Shown in pieces: positions 1 through 7,744 of a stretch of 20,815 nt of DNA. The notes beneath the pieces were generated by a model. That model made no database searches and was not told where the DNA came from. It worked only from the letters and a program-made list of their open reading frames with translations. The stretch is taken from positions 1 to 20,815 of the forward strand of contig JAGXHC010000006.1 of the NCBI GenBank assembly GCA_024636405.1, in the 5' to 3' direction. The translations under genes and the position numbers were made by a program. The stretch's first letter is position 1; each line of letters begins with the position of its first letter. This DNA comes from Sulfitobacter sp. GTDB lineage: Bacteria; Pseudomonadota; Alphaproteobacteria; Rhodobacterales; Rhodobacteraceae.

Positions 1-1572
1 GCCAAGGCGCAAGACACGACGGGAGACACAGCCGATCCTGCGACGACAGACAGCACCCAAGCGCGGCAGGCCGGCATTCCACAGACCCATGCCCGCGCCG
101 CGCCGCCGACCGCGACCAAAGCCATCGACGTGCCCCCTGCTGCCGTTCCTCTGGCTGACCGGACCGCCAGCATCGCCATGCGGACGGCAGCATCGCCGAT
201 GTCGGATGCGACCCTGACGCCCAGTGCAGATAACGCACCCCACGCCAAACGGGCTCAGATGCGCCCTGATCGGCTGGCAATCGTACCGCCGCCAAAGGAC
301 CTCGTGATGGCCAGCGCCGATACCGCGCCCAACGCAGCGCGCACCGAAGGCCGGCCGGATCGGTTGATATCCGTGGCCCCGGCAAACACTCTCCTGACGG
401 CCAGTGCCGAAGACGCACCCACAGCCTTGCGCGCCGAGGTCCGGCCCAATCATCTGGCGTCTCTTGCCGCGCCAAACGATCTATTGACGCCAAGCGCGCA
501 AAACCCTCCGACGCTCAAGCGCGCCACGCCAAAATCCAGCGACCTGTCAGCCCGCGAGATGGCAGCACAGGCGCTTTCAGGTGCCAAACCAGTCAGCACC
601 GCATTGATCAAAACCACTGTTTCCCCGCCTTTGGCGCCCGCCCTGTCGCCAAGTGGCACCACACCCCCGCCCATCACCGCCATTGGCCAGCCTGTCAAAC
701 CCGCGCAACCTGCTGCGCAAATCGCGCCGGATCTGCCGCTGCCGGCCATCGCTGGGACGGCCGCGCTGGCGTGGTCAGGAAGCGGTGATGCGCCGGTATC
801 GCCTGCTTCGCTTGCCGCCTTTGCGGCCTTCACGCAACAAGGCGACCTTGCCGCTGCTTCAGCCGAGGTACGCGACGGCATTGCCGGCATTCTGAAATCG
901 GTTCCCTGCGCGCGCCTGCAAACAACCTTTTTGCCTGAGACGGGTCAGCTTGAACTGCGCGGCCATTTGCCCGAGGACGCGCTGCGCGCGCCGGTGCTTG
1001 AGGCGCTGCGTGCACAGGTGGGTGATGGCATCCCGATTTCGGATCAACTGCTGATCCTGCCGCGCCCGCAATGTGGCGCATTGGCGGGTATCGCGGCTGT
1101 GGGGCTGCCGCAATCAACGGAACAACAGACCAACCCGGCGGTCATCGGCGAAGACGGATTTGCGCGGAACTACACCTTTCAGGACGGCGCGCGTCTGGAC
1201 TTTGATCTGACCGCGCCGGACTATGCCGCCTTTGTGTATTTCGACTATTTTGAGGCGAACGGCAGCGTGATCCACCTGCAACCCAATGCGGTCGTTCCGC
1301 TGGTACTTTCCGCGGCGAAATCACGGCTGAGCCTGGGCAAGCCGGACGGGGACATGCCCTATTTGGAATTGACGGTCAGCGCCCCCTTCGGTCAGGAGAT
1401 TGCCGCCGTCTTTGCAAGCTCTGTTCCGCTTTATGAAGATCTGCGACCGATGCAGGAACCCGCAGGCCCCTACCTGTCATTCCTGGCAGAGCGTGTTGCA
1501 CAGGCACGCGCGGATCACCCTGATTTCAAAGGCGAATGGGTCTACTATTTCATCTCGACCCGCGCGCGGTAA
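1..1572 (+). CDS. Repeat-containing protein with C-terminal DUF4384-like domain (5' truncated)
   Basis: The reading frame is open from base 1 to the TAA at 1570-1572 (523 residues), so the true start lies left of the window; an internal GTG at 130 need not be used. The first ~220 residues are Ala/Pro/Thr-rich and low complexity. They contain three tandem 30-residue repeats plus a partial fourth (bases 211-531). A middle domain (about residues 280-365) has two cysteines (303 and 358) that could form a disulfide and loosely resembles a BON-type fold. Residues ~384-490 resemble DUF4384, a domain often found C-terminal to Ser/Thr kinases or beside caspase-like proteases; here it begins around FARNYTF and includes GSVIHLQPN and LELTVSAPFGQ. 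The missing N-terminus could be a kinase, but that is a guess. It converges on the caspase gene with 21 bp between stops. Confidence 0.75.
   Translation, partial: AKAQDTTGDTADPATTDSTQARQAGIPQTHARAAPPTATKAIDVPPAAVPLADRTASIAMRTAASPMSDATLTPSADNAPHAKRAQMRPDRLAIVPPPKDLVMASADTAPNAARTEGRPDRLISVAPANTLLTASAEDAPTALRAEVRPNHLASLAAPNDLLTPSAQNPPTLKRATPKSSDLSAREMAAQALSGAKPVSTALIKTTVSPPLAPALSPSGTTPPPITAIGQPVKPAQPAAQIAPDLPLPAIAGTAALAWSGSGDAPVSPASLAAFAAFTQQGDLAAASAEVRDGIAGILKSVPCARLQTTFLPETGQLELRGHLPEDALRAPVLEALRAQVGDGIPISDQLLILPRPQCGALAGIAAVGLPQSTEQQTNPAVIGEDGFARNYTFQDGARLDFDLTAPDYAAFVYFDYFEANGSVIHLQPNAVVPLVLSAAKSRLSLGKPDGDMPYLELTVSAPFGQEIAAVFASSVPLYEDLRPMQEPAGPYLSFLAERVAQARADHPDFKGEWVYYFISTRAR
211..531 (+). 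repeat. Tandem 90-bp (30-residue) coding repeats
   Basis: Units lie at 211-300, 301-390 and 391-480, with a degenerate partial unit from 481 to about 531. Each encodes a 30-residue block with a shared pattern: L-x-x-S-A-(D/E)-x-A-P near the start, an R around the middle, R-P-(D/N)-(R/H)-L, then a run rich in A and P. The copies have diverged at the DNA level, which suggests selection on the protein rather than a recent duplication. The role is unknown; they may form an extended periplasmic linker. Confidence 0.8.
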
Positions 1573-1593
1573 AGGCGGTCGAAATTGTCCCGC

Positions 1594-3123
1594 TCAAGGG
1601 CAGTCCGCGGCTGCCCATGATTTCAGTCCTTGTTTGAACATGCCGCCGAAGGGGTGGGATTTCGACACCGCCCGCGTGCTGTCTGCCGTGACATAGGTCT
1701 GGCCCTGCGTGCAAAGCGCGTCCTTGGTCCAGGCATGACAATTGGAACAGGTTTTGTCCTTCCAGACGTTTTCGGGAAGCCCTTCAATAGGGGGGAAACG
1801 TGGCGTCAGCTCGACAATCTGTGCGATGCTGAAACCTTCGATCGGCGGACCACCCACGCGAAACGGTGTGGTAAAGGTGAGCCCTTCAAAGTCTGCGGCG
1901 GCAACAGAGGCAGGTGCAGGGTCAGGCGCGGCTGACGGTGCAGTGGCCACTGGTGCAGGCTCTGCCGGTGCTGCGCGCTCTGCCTTTTCGGCGATGATCT
2001 TCATCTCGAATATTGCCAGCTCGGCAAATGTGCCGTCCGGAAAAGCATCCAGATAGGCTTGGTAATCGGCGGCCTCACCGCTGATTTGCGCGGCACCGAT
2101 CAGGTCATCTTCGGTGGCTGACGGACCTGTTGCGCGCGTCGCCTCGGGTAGGGCTGCGATCACTTGGGGTGCTTGCGCGGGTTCGGGGGTTGCGGCAGGA
2201 TCGGTGCCCAGTTCTGCTTCCAGAACAACGCTCAATCTGGTGCGCGCCTCTGCCTGATAGCGGCCCGCTGGATAGCCGCGCAGAAACAGCATCAACTGCA
2301 CAGGATCATCACTGGCCTTGACCGAATCCCACAGCTGCCTCTCTTGCAACTCCTCTGGCGTAAGCTGTTCTTTTGGCTCAAAAAAGAAATCACCCGTCAA
2401 TGAGGACGTATCCCAGGGCGTCTGCTGTCCATTGGTTTCGGCGATGACTTCCACCCGGACCTTTTTGAACATCTGTTCAATCGGCACGCCTTGGGTTGGT
2501 ATCTCGCGCGCCAGCGCTTTTGTGAACGGGCTGTTGCCATCCAGACCGTCCAGCGCCACGGCACCGGGTGCTGTGGAATATGACAGGAAAGTCCCGGTAG
2601 GCGCCTTCATTTCTGCCAGACCATTGTCGTTAAGATCGGCAATTGTCTCGAACGGATTGTTGCGGCAGGCATCCAGGATCACGATATTGGTCTTGTTACG
2701 TGCCGACCGCATCTGGCGCAGCACCGCCTGCGCCTGCACGCCCACCAGCGTCAGATCCGCGGCATCGGTCAGCGCCGCGTCAACCGGCAGCAGATAGTTT
2801 TCACCAAAGGACTGCACCGCATGACCGGCATAGAAAAACAGCCCCGTCGCATCCTTGCCCGCCGCACGCAGGTCGCGCCCGAACTGCGAAATTGCGCGGT
2901 TAAGATCAAGCTGGTCGGCATCGGTCACAATCGTGACCTCAAACCCCTTGTCGCGCAGCGTTCGCGCCATCAAATCCGCATCGGGGACAGGATTATCAAG
3001 CTGTGCGACGGCCCGGTAGCTGCCGTTGCCGACGATCAGCGCGATGCGCGCCTCGGCATGTGCCATACCGGCGAGCGCGACAAGCGACATCACACCGATC
3101 AGAAAGCGAATAGAATTTATCAT
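1594..3123 (-). CDS. Secreted caspase-family (peptidase C14) protein with C-terminal CxxCH motif
   Basis: This 509-residue protein has a Sec signal peptide (likely cleavage after AHA, residue 23), so it should act in the periplasm. Residues 25-~250 form a caspase-like p20 domain: it opens with ARIALIVGNGSY, the catalytic His is H101 in FFYAGHAVQ and the catalytic Cys is C153 in ILDACRNNPF. A helical section and a Pro/Ala-rich linker (about 385-415) follow. The last ~95 residues contain CSNCH (C459, C462, H463), plus C471, H490, M495 and C508. CxxCH is the covalent haem c attachment motif, but with four cysteines present a zinc or disulfide site is also possible. The ATG directly abuts the TAA of the OmpA-like gene upstream (zero spacing), with only a weak ribosome site (AAGGTG), so translational coupling is likely. 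The family is clear; the physiological target is unknown. Confidence 0.9.
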   Translation of the reverse strand: MINSIRFLIGVMSLVALAGMAHAEARIALIVGNGSYRAVAQLDNPVPDADLMARTLRDKGFEVTIVTDADQLDLNRAISQFGRDLRAAGKDATGLFFYAGHAVQSFGENYLLPVDAALTDAADLTLVGVQAQAVLRQMRSARNKTNIVILDACRNNPFETIADLNDNGLAEMKAPTGTFLSYSTAPGAVALDGLDGNSPFTKALAREIPTQGVPIEQMFKKVRVEVIAETNGQQTPWDTSSLTGDFFFEPKEQLTPEELQERQLWDSVKASDDPVQLMLFLRGYPAGRYQAEARTRLSVVLEAELGTDPAATPEPAQAPQVIAALPEATRATGPSATEDDLIGAAQISGEAADYQAYLDAFPDGTFAELAIFEMKIIAEKAERAAPAEPAPVATAPSAAPDPAPASVAAADFEGLTFTTPFRVGGPPIEGFSIAQIVELTPRFPPIEGLPENVWKDKTCSNCHAWTKDALCTQGQTYVTADSTRAVSKSHPFGGMFKQGLKSWAAADCP

Positions 3124-4212
3124 TTAGTTTTCAAGCACCTTGAATTCGATCCTGCGGTTTTTCCATCGCCCCTCTTTGGTATCGTTGGTGGCGATTGGGG
3201 TGGTTTCGCCGTATCCCTTGCTGATCATGGTGTCGTTTCCAAGACCCTTTGACAGCAGATATGCAATGACTGAGCCTGCGCGTTTTTCCGACAGCCCCAT
3301 GTTCAGCGTGTCACTGCCCACGGAATCTGTATGGCCGCCGACTTCGATCACCAGACCCGGACAGCGCGATACGATATTTGCCAGACTGTCCAGCAAAGGC
3401 GCGCTTTTGTCCTCAAGCCTGGCAGAGCCTGACGTGAAGTAGATATTACCGGTCCGCGAGAGGATCTCAAAACGCCCTGTGCAGGCTTCGCGGTCAAAGT
3501 TGCCTTCTGCCTCAAGTGCGACGGACTGCGGTGCTGCGGGCGCCGTTGGCTGCACGGTGGTGGTGGCTGCTGTGGTTGTTGCGGCGCTTGCGGTGCTTGC
3601 GGTGCTGCGCGCGAAGACCCAGTCAAACGATATCGTGGCGGAAGGAATGATTTCCACGCTTGCGGCTTCTTCAAGTTTACCCAGATTTTCCGTCAGATTG
3701 AAATCGGCAACGGCAAGGGAGATCGGCGCGCCGGAGGCCACAGACACCATGTCATCGTTCAGCAGTGTGGCCGTCACAATGGCGTCATAGCTCTTGCTGA
3801 CACCGTGCAAGCTGATCTCATAGCTGACGGGGACCTGTTTGCGCCGGACTGTCGGCAGATCGGCCAGCAGCGCCGGGTCAATCCGCGCCGTAATCTCAGC
3901 GCTGGGAAACTTGAACGTCTCGAAAAACAAAAACCGCATCCGCACATTGCGCAGATCAATCTTTGTGTCCACAGAGTCCAAAAGAACGGAAACCTTCGCC
4001 ATGCCGGTTTCATCAATGGTTCCCGAAAGCGTCGCAAAGCCGCTCGATTCAACAACCGTCTGCTTTTTCACCGACTGAAAAGCCAGATTGGACATCTCAG
4101 GCTGCAATACCCATCCGCCCTCAAACGGTGCCTGCGCAAATGCGCGGTTGCCTGAAATGCCCAGACACAGAACCGGGGCGAGGAGCCAGAAACTGACCTT
4201 GTTAAATCGCAT
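3124..4212 (-). CDS. YceI-like domain fused to OmpA-type peptidoglycan-binding domain
   Basis: This is a 362-residue exported protein with a signal peptide to about residue 26 (AFA/QAPF). Residues ~28-205 resemble the YceI fold, a lipocalin-like beta barrel that binds isoprenoid or other lipids. Supporting motifs are the early W-x-L-x-x-x-x-S-x-L pattern, the VRMRFLFFETFKFP stretch, and a later LHGV region. A Thr/Ala/Pro linker follows (about 207-235). Residues ~257-362 are an OmpA C-terminal domain with GHTDSVGSDTLN, SEKRA and NRRIEF. D296 and R311 sit 15 residues apart, as do the diaminopimelate-binding Asp and Arg of OmpA. The ribosome site AAGGAAG precedes the ATG. It is the middle gene of a three-gene minus-strand operon. 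It probably tethers a ligand-binding domain to peptidoglycan; the ligand is unknown. Confidence 0.85.
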   Translation of the reverse strand: MRFNKVSFWLLAPVLCLGISGNRAFAQAPFEGGWVLQPEMSNLAFQSVKKQTVVESSGFATLSGTIDETGMAKVSVLLDSVDTKIDLRNVRMRFLFFETFKFPSAEITARIDPALLADLPTVRRKQVPVSYEISLHGVSKSYDAIVTATLLNDDMVSVASGAPISLAVADFNLTENLGKLEEAASVEIIPSATISFDWVFARSTASTASAATTTAATTTVQPTAPAAPQSVALEAEGNFDREACTGRFEILSRTGNIYFTSGSARLEDKSAPLLDSLANIVSRCPGLVIEVGGHTDSVGSDTLNMGLSEKRAGSVIAYLLSKGLGNDTMISKGYGETTPIATNDTKEGRWKNRRIEFKVLEN

Positions 4213-4279
4213 TACGTCTTCCTTTTCAAATGTCCGGTGATCCGCTTCGCATGATCACCCACCACGCACCGCCGCCGTA

Positions 4280-4948
4280 TCAGGCAGACCGCAGCAAAGT
4301 CTTGTTCGACCCGACAGCCTTGGCCATCTGCGCATATGCAATCAGTCTGCGGTCCGAACTTGCGGCCGATCGCAAAAGCTTGGTTTCGGCCTCTTCAAGG
4401 ATATTTGCAGCTTCAACATTGACCTTCTTGACCGCGCTCTTGCGCACCGCATTCAGCGGCTTGGTCTGGACCGTCTTGCCCCTGACCGCGCTTTTTGCAC
4501 GAATGCGCGGCGCTGCGGGTTCCTTGTTTTGCTGCACAAGCTTGCGTAGTTTGCGCGATGTATCCGCCAGCACCGCGCGCGCCGGGCCGTAGTCGCCGGT
4601 CCTCGGAATGGCTTTGGCAATTTCGTCAAGCTGCTCACCAAGACAGTCGACCTTGTATTCTTCTTTAACCACACGGTCACAAAAGTCGTACGAATCCTTG
4701 ATAGCCTGCGCAATCGACGCGGTGGCGTTCGGAGTGATCTGGGCGCTGGACAAGATGCCGTAGGGCTTTGCGGTCGCTCTGCCGCGGGCCAGCTCATCCA
4801 ACCCTTCTCCGTCCACAGCCTCGTTGGAATCGTAATCACCTTCACCGGGGTACTGCGCCTGCGCCTGGGTGCTTAACAGGGCGGCCAGAAAAAACATGGC
4901 CGAGAATGTCAGCGCGCGGGCAAGATAGATCATTCTCAATCTGAACAT
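4280..4948 (-). CDS. Small secreted protein of unknown function, first gene of the caspase operon
   Basis: The ATG at 4948 is preferred over an in-frame TTG at 4981 because GGAG lies 9 bases upstream of it; this gives 222 residues. A strongly hydrophobic stretch (about 10-29) ending in AQAQ/AQ indicates a signal peptide cleaved near residue 31. The mature part begins acidic (residues 36-52). It has two cysteines (C90 and C102) in a predicted helical region, and a lysine/arginine-rich Ala/Pro stretch (about 145-175) before a helical C-terminus. I do not recognise the family. It starts the operon (67 bp before the YceI-OmpA gene), so it may work in the envelope with the next two proteins. The basic tract could contact peptidoglycan, LPS or another polyanion; that is speculation. 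Confidence 0.75.
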   Translation of the reverse strand: MFRLRMIYLARALTFSAMFFLAALLSTQAQAQYPGEGDYDSNEAVDGEGLDELARGRATAKPYGILSSAQITPNATASIAQAIKDSYDFCDRVVKEEYKVDCLGEQLDEIAKAIPRTGDYGPARAVLADTSRKLRKLVQQNKEPAAPRIRAKSAVRGKTVQTKPLNAVRKSAVKKVNVEAANILEEAETKLLRSAASSDRRLIAYAQMAKAVGSNKTLLRSA

Positions 4949-5371
4949 TTTGAAAAACTCCAGGTTATTTAGACTAAACAAAACGCAACTGACTAAAAAA
5001 CGGGCGACTCCGAGCGCGAAATAGCGCCCTTACCCTTGCGTCAATCATGCAGTTTTGTCGGCGTGTTGTCACGTTTTATGTGGCCCCTGCACGATACCGG
5101 AACGACCAATTCAGGCGTCACGCGCCCCAGCAAGCGCTTGAGCAGTCGAAATCCACACGCGCCGCGTCAGGTGCGCAGTCGGTATGATATGAAAAATTTC
5201 CCCTGATCCCTGCAATCGCCAGATTATGCAAAGCCAATCCTTGCCCAGCAGCGCCAGCGCCCGGACATGTCGCGACCATTCCCAAATCCTGACGTGCGCA
5301 GGTACACCGATGCGCCTATAGTTTGCAAAAGCCCGCAAGAGGCAGGGCCTCAACAGATCGAAAGGAACTTT
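4949..5371. promoter_or_regulatory. Divergent intergenic region, caspase operon / FAH-family gene
   Basis: These 423 bases hold no convincing gene. They separate the minus-strand caspase operon (start 4948) from the plus-strand hydrolase (start 5372), so both promoters should lie here. A TATAGT at 5317-5322 is a possible -10 box for the hydrolase, but no good -35 sits at the right distance. No strong repeat or operator was seen. Confidence 0.45.
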
Positions 5372-6217
5372 ATGAAACTTCTTCGCTACGGCGCCGCCGG
5401 TGCCGAACAGCCCGGCCTGATGCACACCGATGGCACCATCCGTGCCCTGTCCGGGGTTGTCGATGACATCGCCGGGGATGCGCTGCATGGTGACGGCATG
5501 GCACGCCTGATGTCGTGCGATCCCGATAGCCTGCCCATTGTCGAAGGCGAACCACGCCTGGGGCCCTGCGTTGGCAGCACCGGCAAATTCATCTGCATCG
5601 GCCTCAATTATTCTGACCACGCCGCCGAAACCGGTGCCCAGGTGCCGTCCGAGCCGATTATCTTTATGAAGGCCACTTCGGCGATCTGCGGCCCCAATGA
5701 TCCAATCGTCATTCCGCGCGGGTCCGAGAAAACCGACTGGGAAGTTGAACTTGCGGTGGTCATCGGCAAGCGTGCGAAATACGTGACGCAAGCGCAGGCG
5801 CTGGAACATGTCGCGGGCTATGCCGTGGCCAATGATGTCAGCGAACGTGCCTTCCAATCTGACCGTCAGGGCCAGTGGACCAAAGGAAAAAGCTGTGATT
5901 CATTCGGCCAGATCGGCCCGTGGCTTGTGACCCCGGACGCGGTTGCGGACCCTCAGGCGCTTTCGATGTGGCTTACGGTGAATGGCGAAAAAATGCAGAA
6001 CGGATCAACAGACACCATGGTTTACGGCGTGGCCCATGTGATCAGCTATCTGTCGCAATTCATGTCACTGATGCCGGGCGATATCATTTCCACCGGGACA
6101 CCGCCGGGTGTGGGCATGGGGCAAAAACCGCCACGCTTCCTGAAACCGGGCGATGTGGTTGAACTGGGCATCAACGGGCTGGGCCAGCAGCGCCAAGAGG
6201 TCGTTGCCGATAACTGA
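5372..6217 (+). CDS. Fumarylacetoacetate hydrolase (FAH) family protein
   Basis: The 281-residue protein starts at ATG 5372, directly after AAAGGA; the 35 extra codons open upstream lack a ribosome site and family similarity. Residues ~72-278 form the FAH fold: FICIGLNYSDHAAE, then the metal ligands E124 and E126 in DWEVELAVVIG and D155 in ANDVSERAFQ, and the GDIISTGTPPGVGMG loop near the end. These ligands bind Mg2+ or Mn2+ for C-C bond hydrolysis or decarboxylation of keto acids. The QWTKGKSCDSFGQIGPWLV stretch resembles the subgroup annotated as 2,4-diketo-3-deoxy-L-fuconate hydrolase or ureidoglycolate lyase. The neighbours give no pathway, so the substrate stays open. It converges with cbpM, 12 bp between stops. 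Confidence 0.9.
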   Translation: MKLLRYGAAGAEQPGLMHTDGTIRALSGVVDDIAGDALHGDGMARLMSCDPDSLPIVEGEPRLGPCVGSTGKFICIGLNYSDHAAETGAQVPSEPIIFMKATSAICGPNDPIVIPRGSEKTDWEVELAVVIGKRAKYVTQAQALEHVAGYAVANDVSERAFQSDRQGQWTKGKSCDSFGQIGPWLVTPDAVADPQALSMWLTVNGEKMQNGSTDTMVYGVAHVISYLSQFMSLMPGDIISTGTPPGVGMGQKPPRFLKPGDVVELGINGLGQQRQEVVADN

Positions 6218-6229
6218 CATGCGCCACGC

Positions 6230-6571
6230 TCACCGGTCCTGACGGTCCTGCGTCAGGGCCGATGCGATTTGCGCGCGGACCGTGTCGGGCTGCGCTCGGA
6301 TCGCCTCAACCAGCATACGCGCATCCTGGCGGGCCGCGTGCAGTTGATCAATCAAAGTGATCATCACCGCTACCGCGTGCTCTTCGATCTCATAGACCTC
6401 TGCCAGTTCACACAGCAGTTCCAGCCGTGCGATGTCACTGCGTTGGAATGCAAGCCCCTGCGCGCCGCGCAACGGGATCACCGCTTCGGTTTCGACAAAT
6501 GCCGTCAACCGCGTGCGGGTTAACAGAACCACGCGTTCGATCGTTTGTTCCTCAGTGAAAAGCTCCGTCAT
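6230..6571 (-). CDS. cbpM: CbpM-like chaperone modulator
   Basis: This 113-residue helical protein resembles CbpM, the MerR-like-fold modulator that binds the J domain of CbpA and inhibits its co-chaperone activity. Visible family features are the acidic N-terminus (MTELFTEEQ), a winged-helix-like segment with VETEAVIPLRG and FQRSDIARLELLCEL, and a C-terminal helix with ITLIDQLHAAR. The start codon overlaps the stop of the upstream DnaJ-type gene (ATGA), which fits tight co-expression and a 1:1 partner. The call rests on both the sequence and this gene order. Confidence 0.85.
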   Translation of the reverse strand: MTELFTEEQTIERVVLLTRTRLTAFVETEAVIPLRGAQGLAFQRSDIARLELLCELAEVYEIEEHAVAVMITLIDQLHAARQDARMLVEAIRAQPDTVRAQIASALTQDRQDR

Positions 6572-7491
6572 CTTGCGGCCCCCTTCATCATATCCTTGCG
6601 CGGATCATAGGCATGATCCTTGCGCCATTCCGCCAGAAATTCACCAAGCGCCGTGTCATCCCCCGGCGGTGCCATGATGCGCAACTCAACCAGTTGATCG
6701 CCCTTGGTCTTGGCCCGCGCCACCCCGCGTTCGCGCAGACGCAGCACCTTGCCGCTTGAGGCGCCTTTGGGAATCGTCACCGATACATCCCCTTTGATCG
6801 TGGGCACCTGAAGACGCGCGCCCAGCACCGCCTCGTCAATCGTGATCGGCAAGACGACATGGATGTCATCCGCCTCGCGGCGAAACACCGGATGGGACCG
6901 GACCGTCACGGTTACATAGGCATCGCCGCGCGGACCGGCGCCATATCCCTGACCCCCTTTACCGCGCAGGCGCAATGTCTGGCCGTCGCGCAGACCGGCG
7001 GGGATTGCGACGTCAAGGCGATCACCGTCAGGCAGTGTGATCTGTGACCGCCCCCCGGATACGGCGTCCATAAAGGGCACCTCAAGCGTGTAGCGTTGAT
7101 CCTGCCCTGCCATCGACTGCCCCTGACCGGCGGCGCCCGCACGTCCCGCACGCCCCGCAAAAAACTGCGAAAAGATATCATCGGGCGAGAACCCTTCAAA
7201 GTCCTGCGACCGCTCCTGTCCTCCCGCGTTCGCATAATCGCGATAATACTGGCGTTTGGGGGTTTCCTGTCCGGACATGTCGATTTCACCCGCGTCGAAC
7301 TGCGCGCGCTTGGCCGGATCCTTGAGCACCTCATACGCCGCAGCAATCGTGACAAACCGCGCTTCTGCGCCGGGATCATCGGGATGCAGGTCCGGGTGCG
7401 AGACGCGCACCAGTTTCTTGTAGGCCTTCTTGATGTCGGCATCCGACGCGGTTTTTGTCACGCCAAGGATGGCATAGGGGTCTTTGCTCAT
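6568..7491 (-). CDS. cbpA: CbpA-type DnaJ co-chaperone
   Basis: The 307-residue protein starts at ATG 7491, with GGAAGGA 7 bases upstream; the 38 extra codons open further up do not look like a J protein. Residues 1-~70 are a J domain (DPYAILGV, then H32-P33-D34) that stimulates DnaK ATPase. A Gly-rich linker includes FSPDDIFSQFF and a GRAGRAGAAG run. Residues ~125-300 form the two DnaJ C-terminal substrate-binding beta domains. There is no CxxCxGxG zinc finger, which separates it from DnaJ proper and matches CbpA (class II). It is the first gene of a two-gene unit with cbpM. Confidence 0.92.
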   Translation of the reverse strand: MSKDPYAILGVTKTASDADIKKAYKKLVRVSHPDLHPDDPGAEARFVTIAAAYEVLKDPAKRAQFDAGEIDMSGQETPKRQYYRDYANAGGQERSQDFEGFSPDDIFSQFFAGRAGRAGAAGQGQSMAGQDQRYTLEVPFMDAVSGGRSQITLPDGDRLDVAIPAGLRDGQTLRLRGKGGQGYGAGPRGDAYVTVTVRSHPVFRREADDIHVVLPITIDEAVLGARLQVPTIKGDVSVTIPKGASSGKVLRLRERGVARAKTKGDQLVELRIMAPPGDDTALGEFLAEWRKDHAYDPRKDMMKGAAR

Positions 7492-7744
7492 GAAACAGTC
7501 CTTCCGGGCGAAACCCTGCACAACAGGCCGATGCCGCCCCTGCGACATAGGCCCACCTCTGCGCCCAGACAAGAAGGGATGCGTAAAATCAAACCTGCGC
7601 AGCACTTTGCCGGTGCGCTGGCCTGCCCTCCCGCGCCCCTGCCCTGCCGGTTAATTCTGCGACAAATCCCGTTTCGTTCATATTTTTGTTTGAGCGCTCA
7701 ATGAAATTTGCTACGGTCATGCCAAACCATCAACGGAGCAAGCC
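7492..7744. promoter_or_regulatory. Divergent promoter region, cbpA / Rieske operon A
   Basis: These 253 bases separate the cbpA start (minus) from operon A (plus). The only distinct element is the palindrome at 7690-7701, 43 bases before the ATG at 7745. The ribosome site of operon A is GGAG at 7735-7738, 6 bases before the ATG. If the left half of the palindrome (TTGAGC) doubles as a -35 box, TACGGT at 7712-7717 is a possible -10 at 16 bp spacing; this is tentative. Confidence 0.5.
7690..7701. promoter_or_regulatory. Putative repressor operator, TTGAGCGCTCAA (copy 1)
   Basis: This perfect 12-bp palindrome, in context TTTGAGCGCTCAAT, lies 43 bases before the first gene of operon A. The same core recurs at 15066-15077 between the binding-protein and TMADH-like genes. 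The GAGCGCTC centre with outer T/A matches the half-site layout of LacI-family operators (the symmetrised lac operator shares TGAGCGCTCA); TetR-family binding is also possible. No regulator gene is in the window. Confidence 0.7.

Noticed and set aside
211..531. CRISPR-like array
   Set aside because: The 90-bp units are contiguous, degenerate and in frame with a protein; there are no identical repeats with unique spacers.
5267..5371. Upstream extension of the FAH-family gene
   Set aside because: AAAGGA directly precedes ATG 5372, where family similarity begins; the extra 35 codons have none.
5111..5857. Minus-strand open frame of 248 codons across the FAH-family gene start
   Set aside because: It overlaps the FAH coding region in antisense and shows no family features; the plus-strand gene has intact metal ligands and a ribosome site.
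6235..6260. Imperfect hairpin at the end of cbpM as a terminator
   Set aside because: The stem has a mismatch, lies inside coding sequence and lacks a T-run.
5372..7491. Including the FAH-family gene and cbpA/cbpM in the amine cluster
   Set aside because: Neither carries the palindrome on its own promoter side in a convincing way, orientation breaks the unit, and chaperones have no clear link to the pathway.
7492..7605. 38-codon N-terminal extension of CbpA
   Set aside because: J proteins of this class begin right at the J domain, and GGAAGGA precedes ATG 7491.
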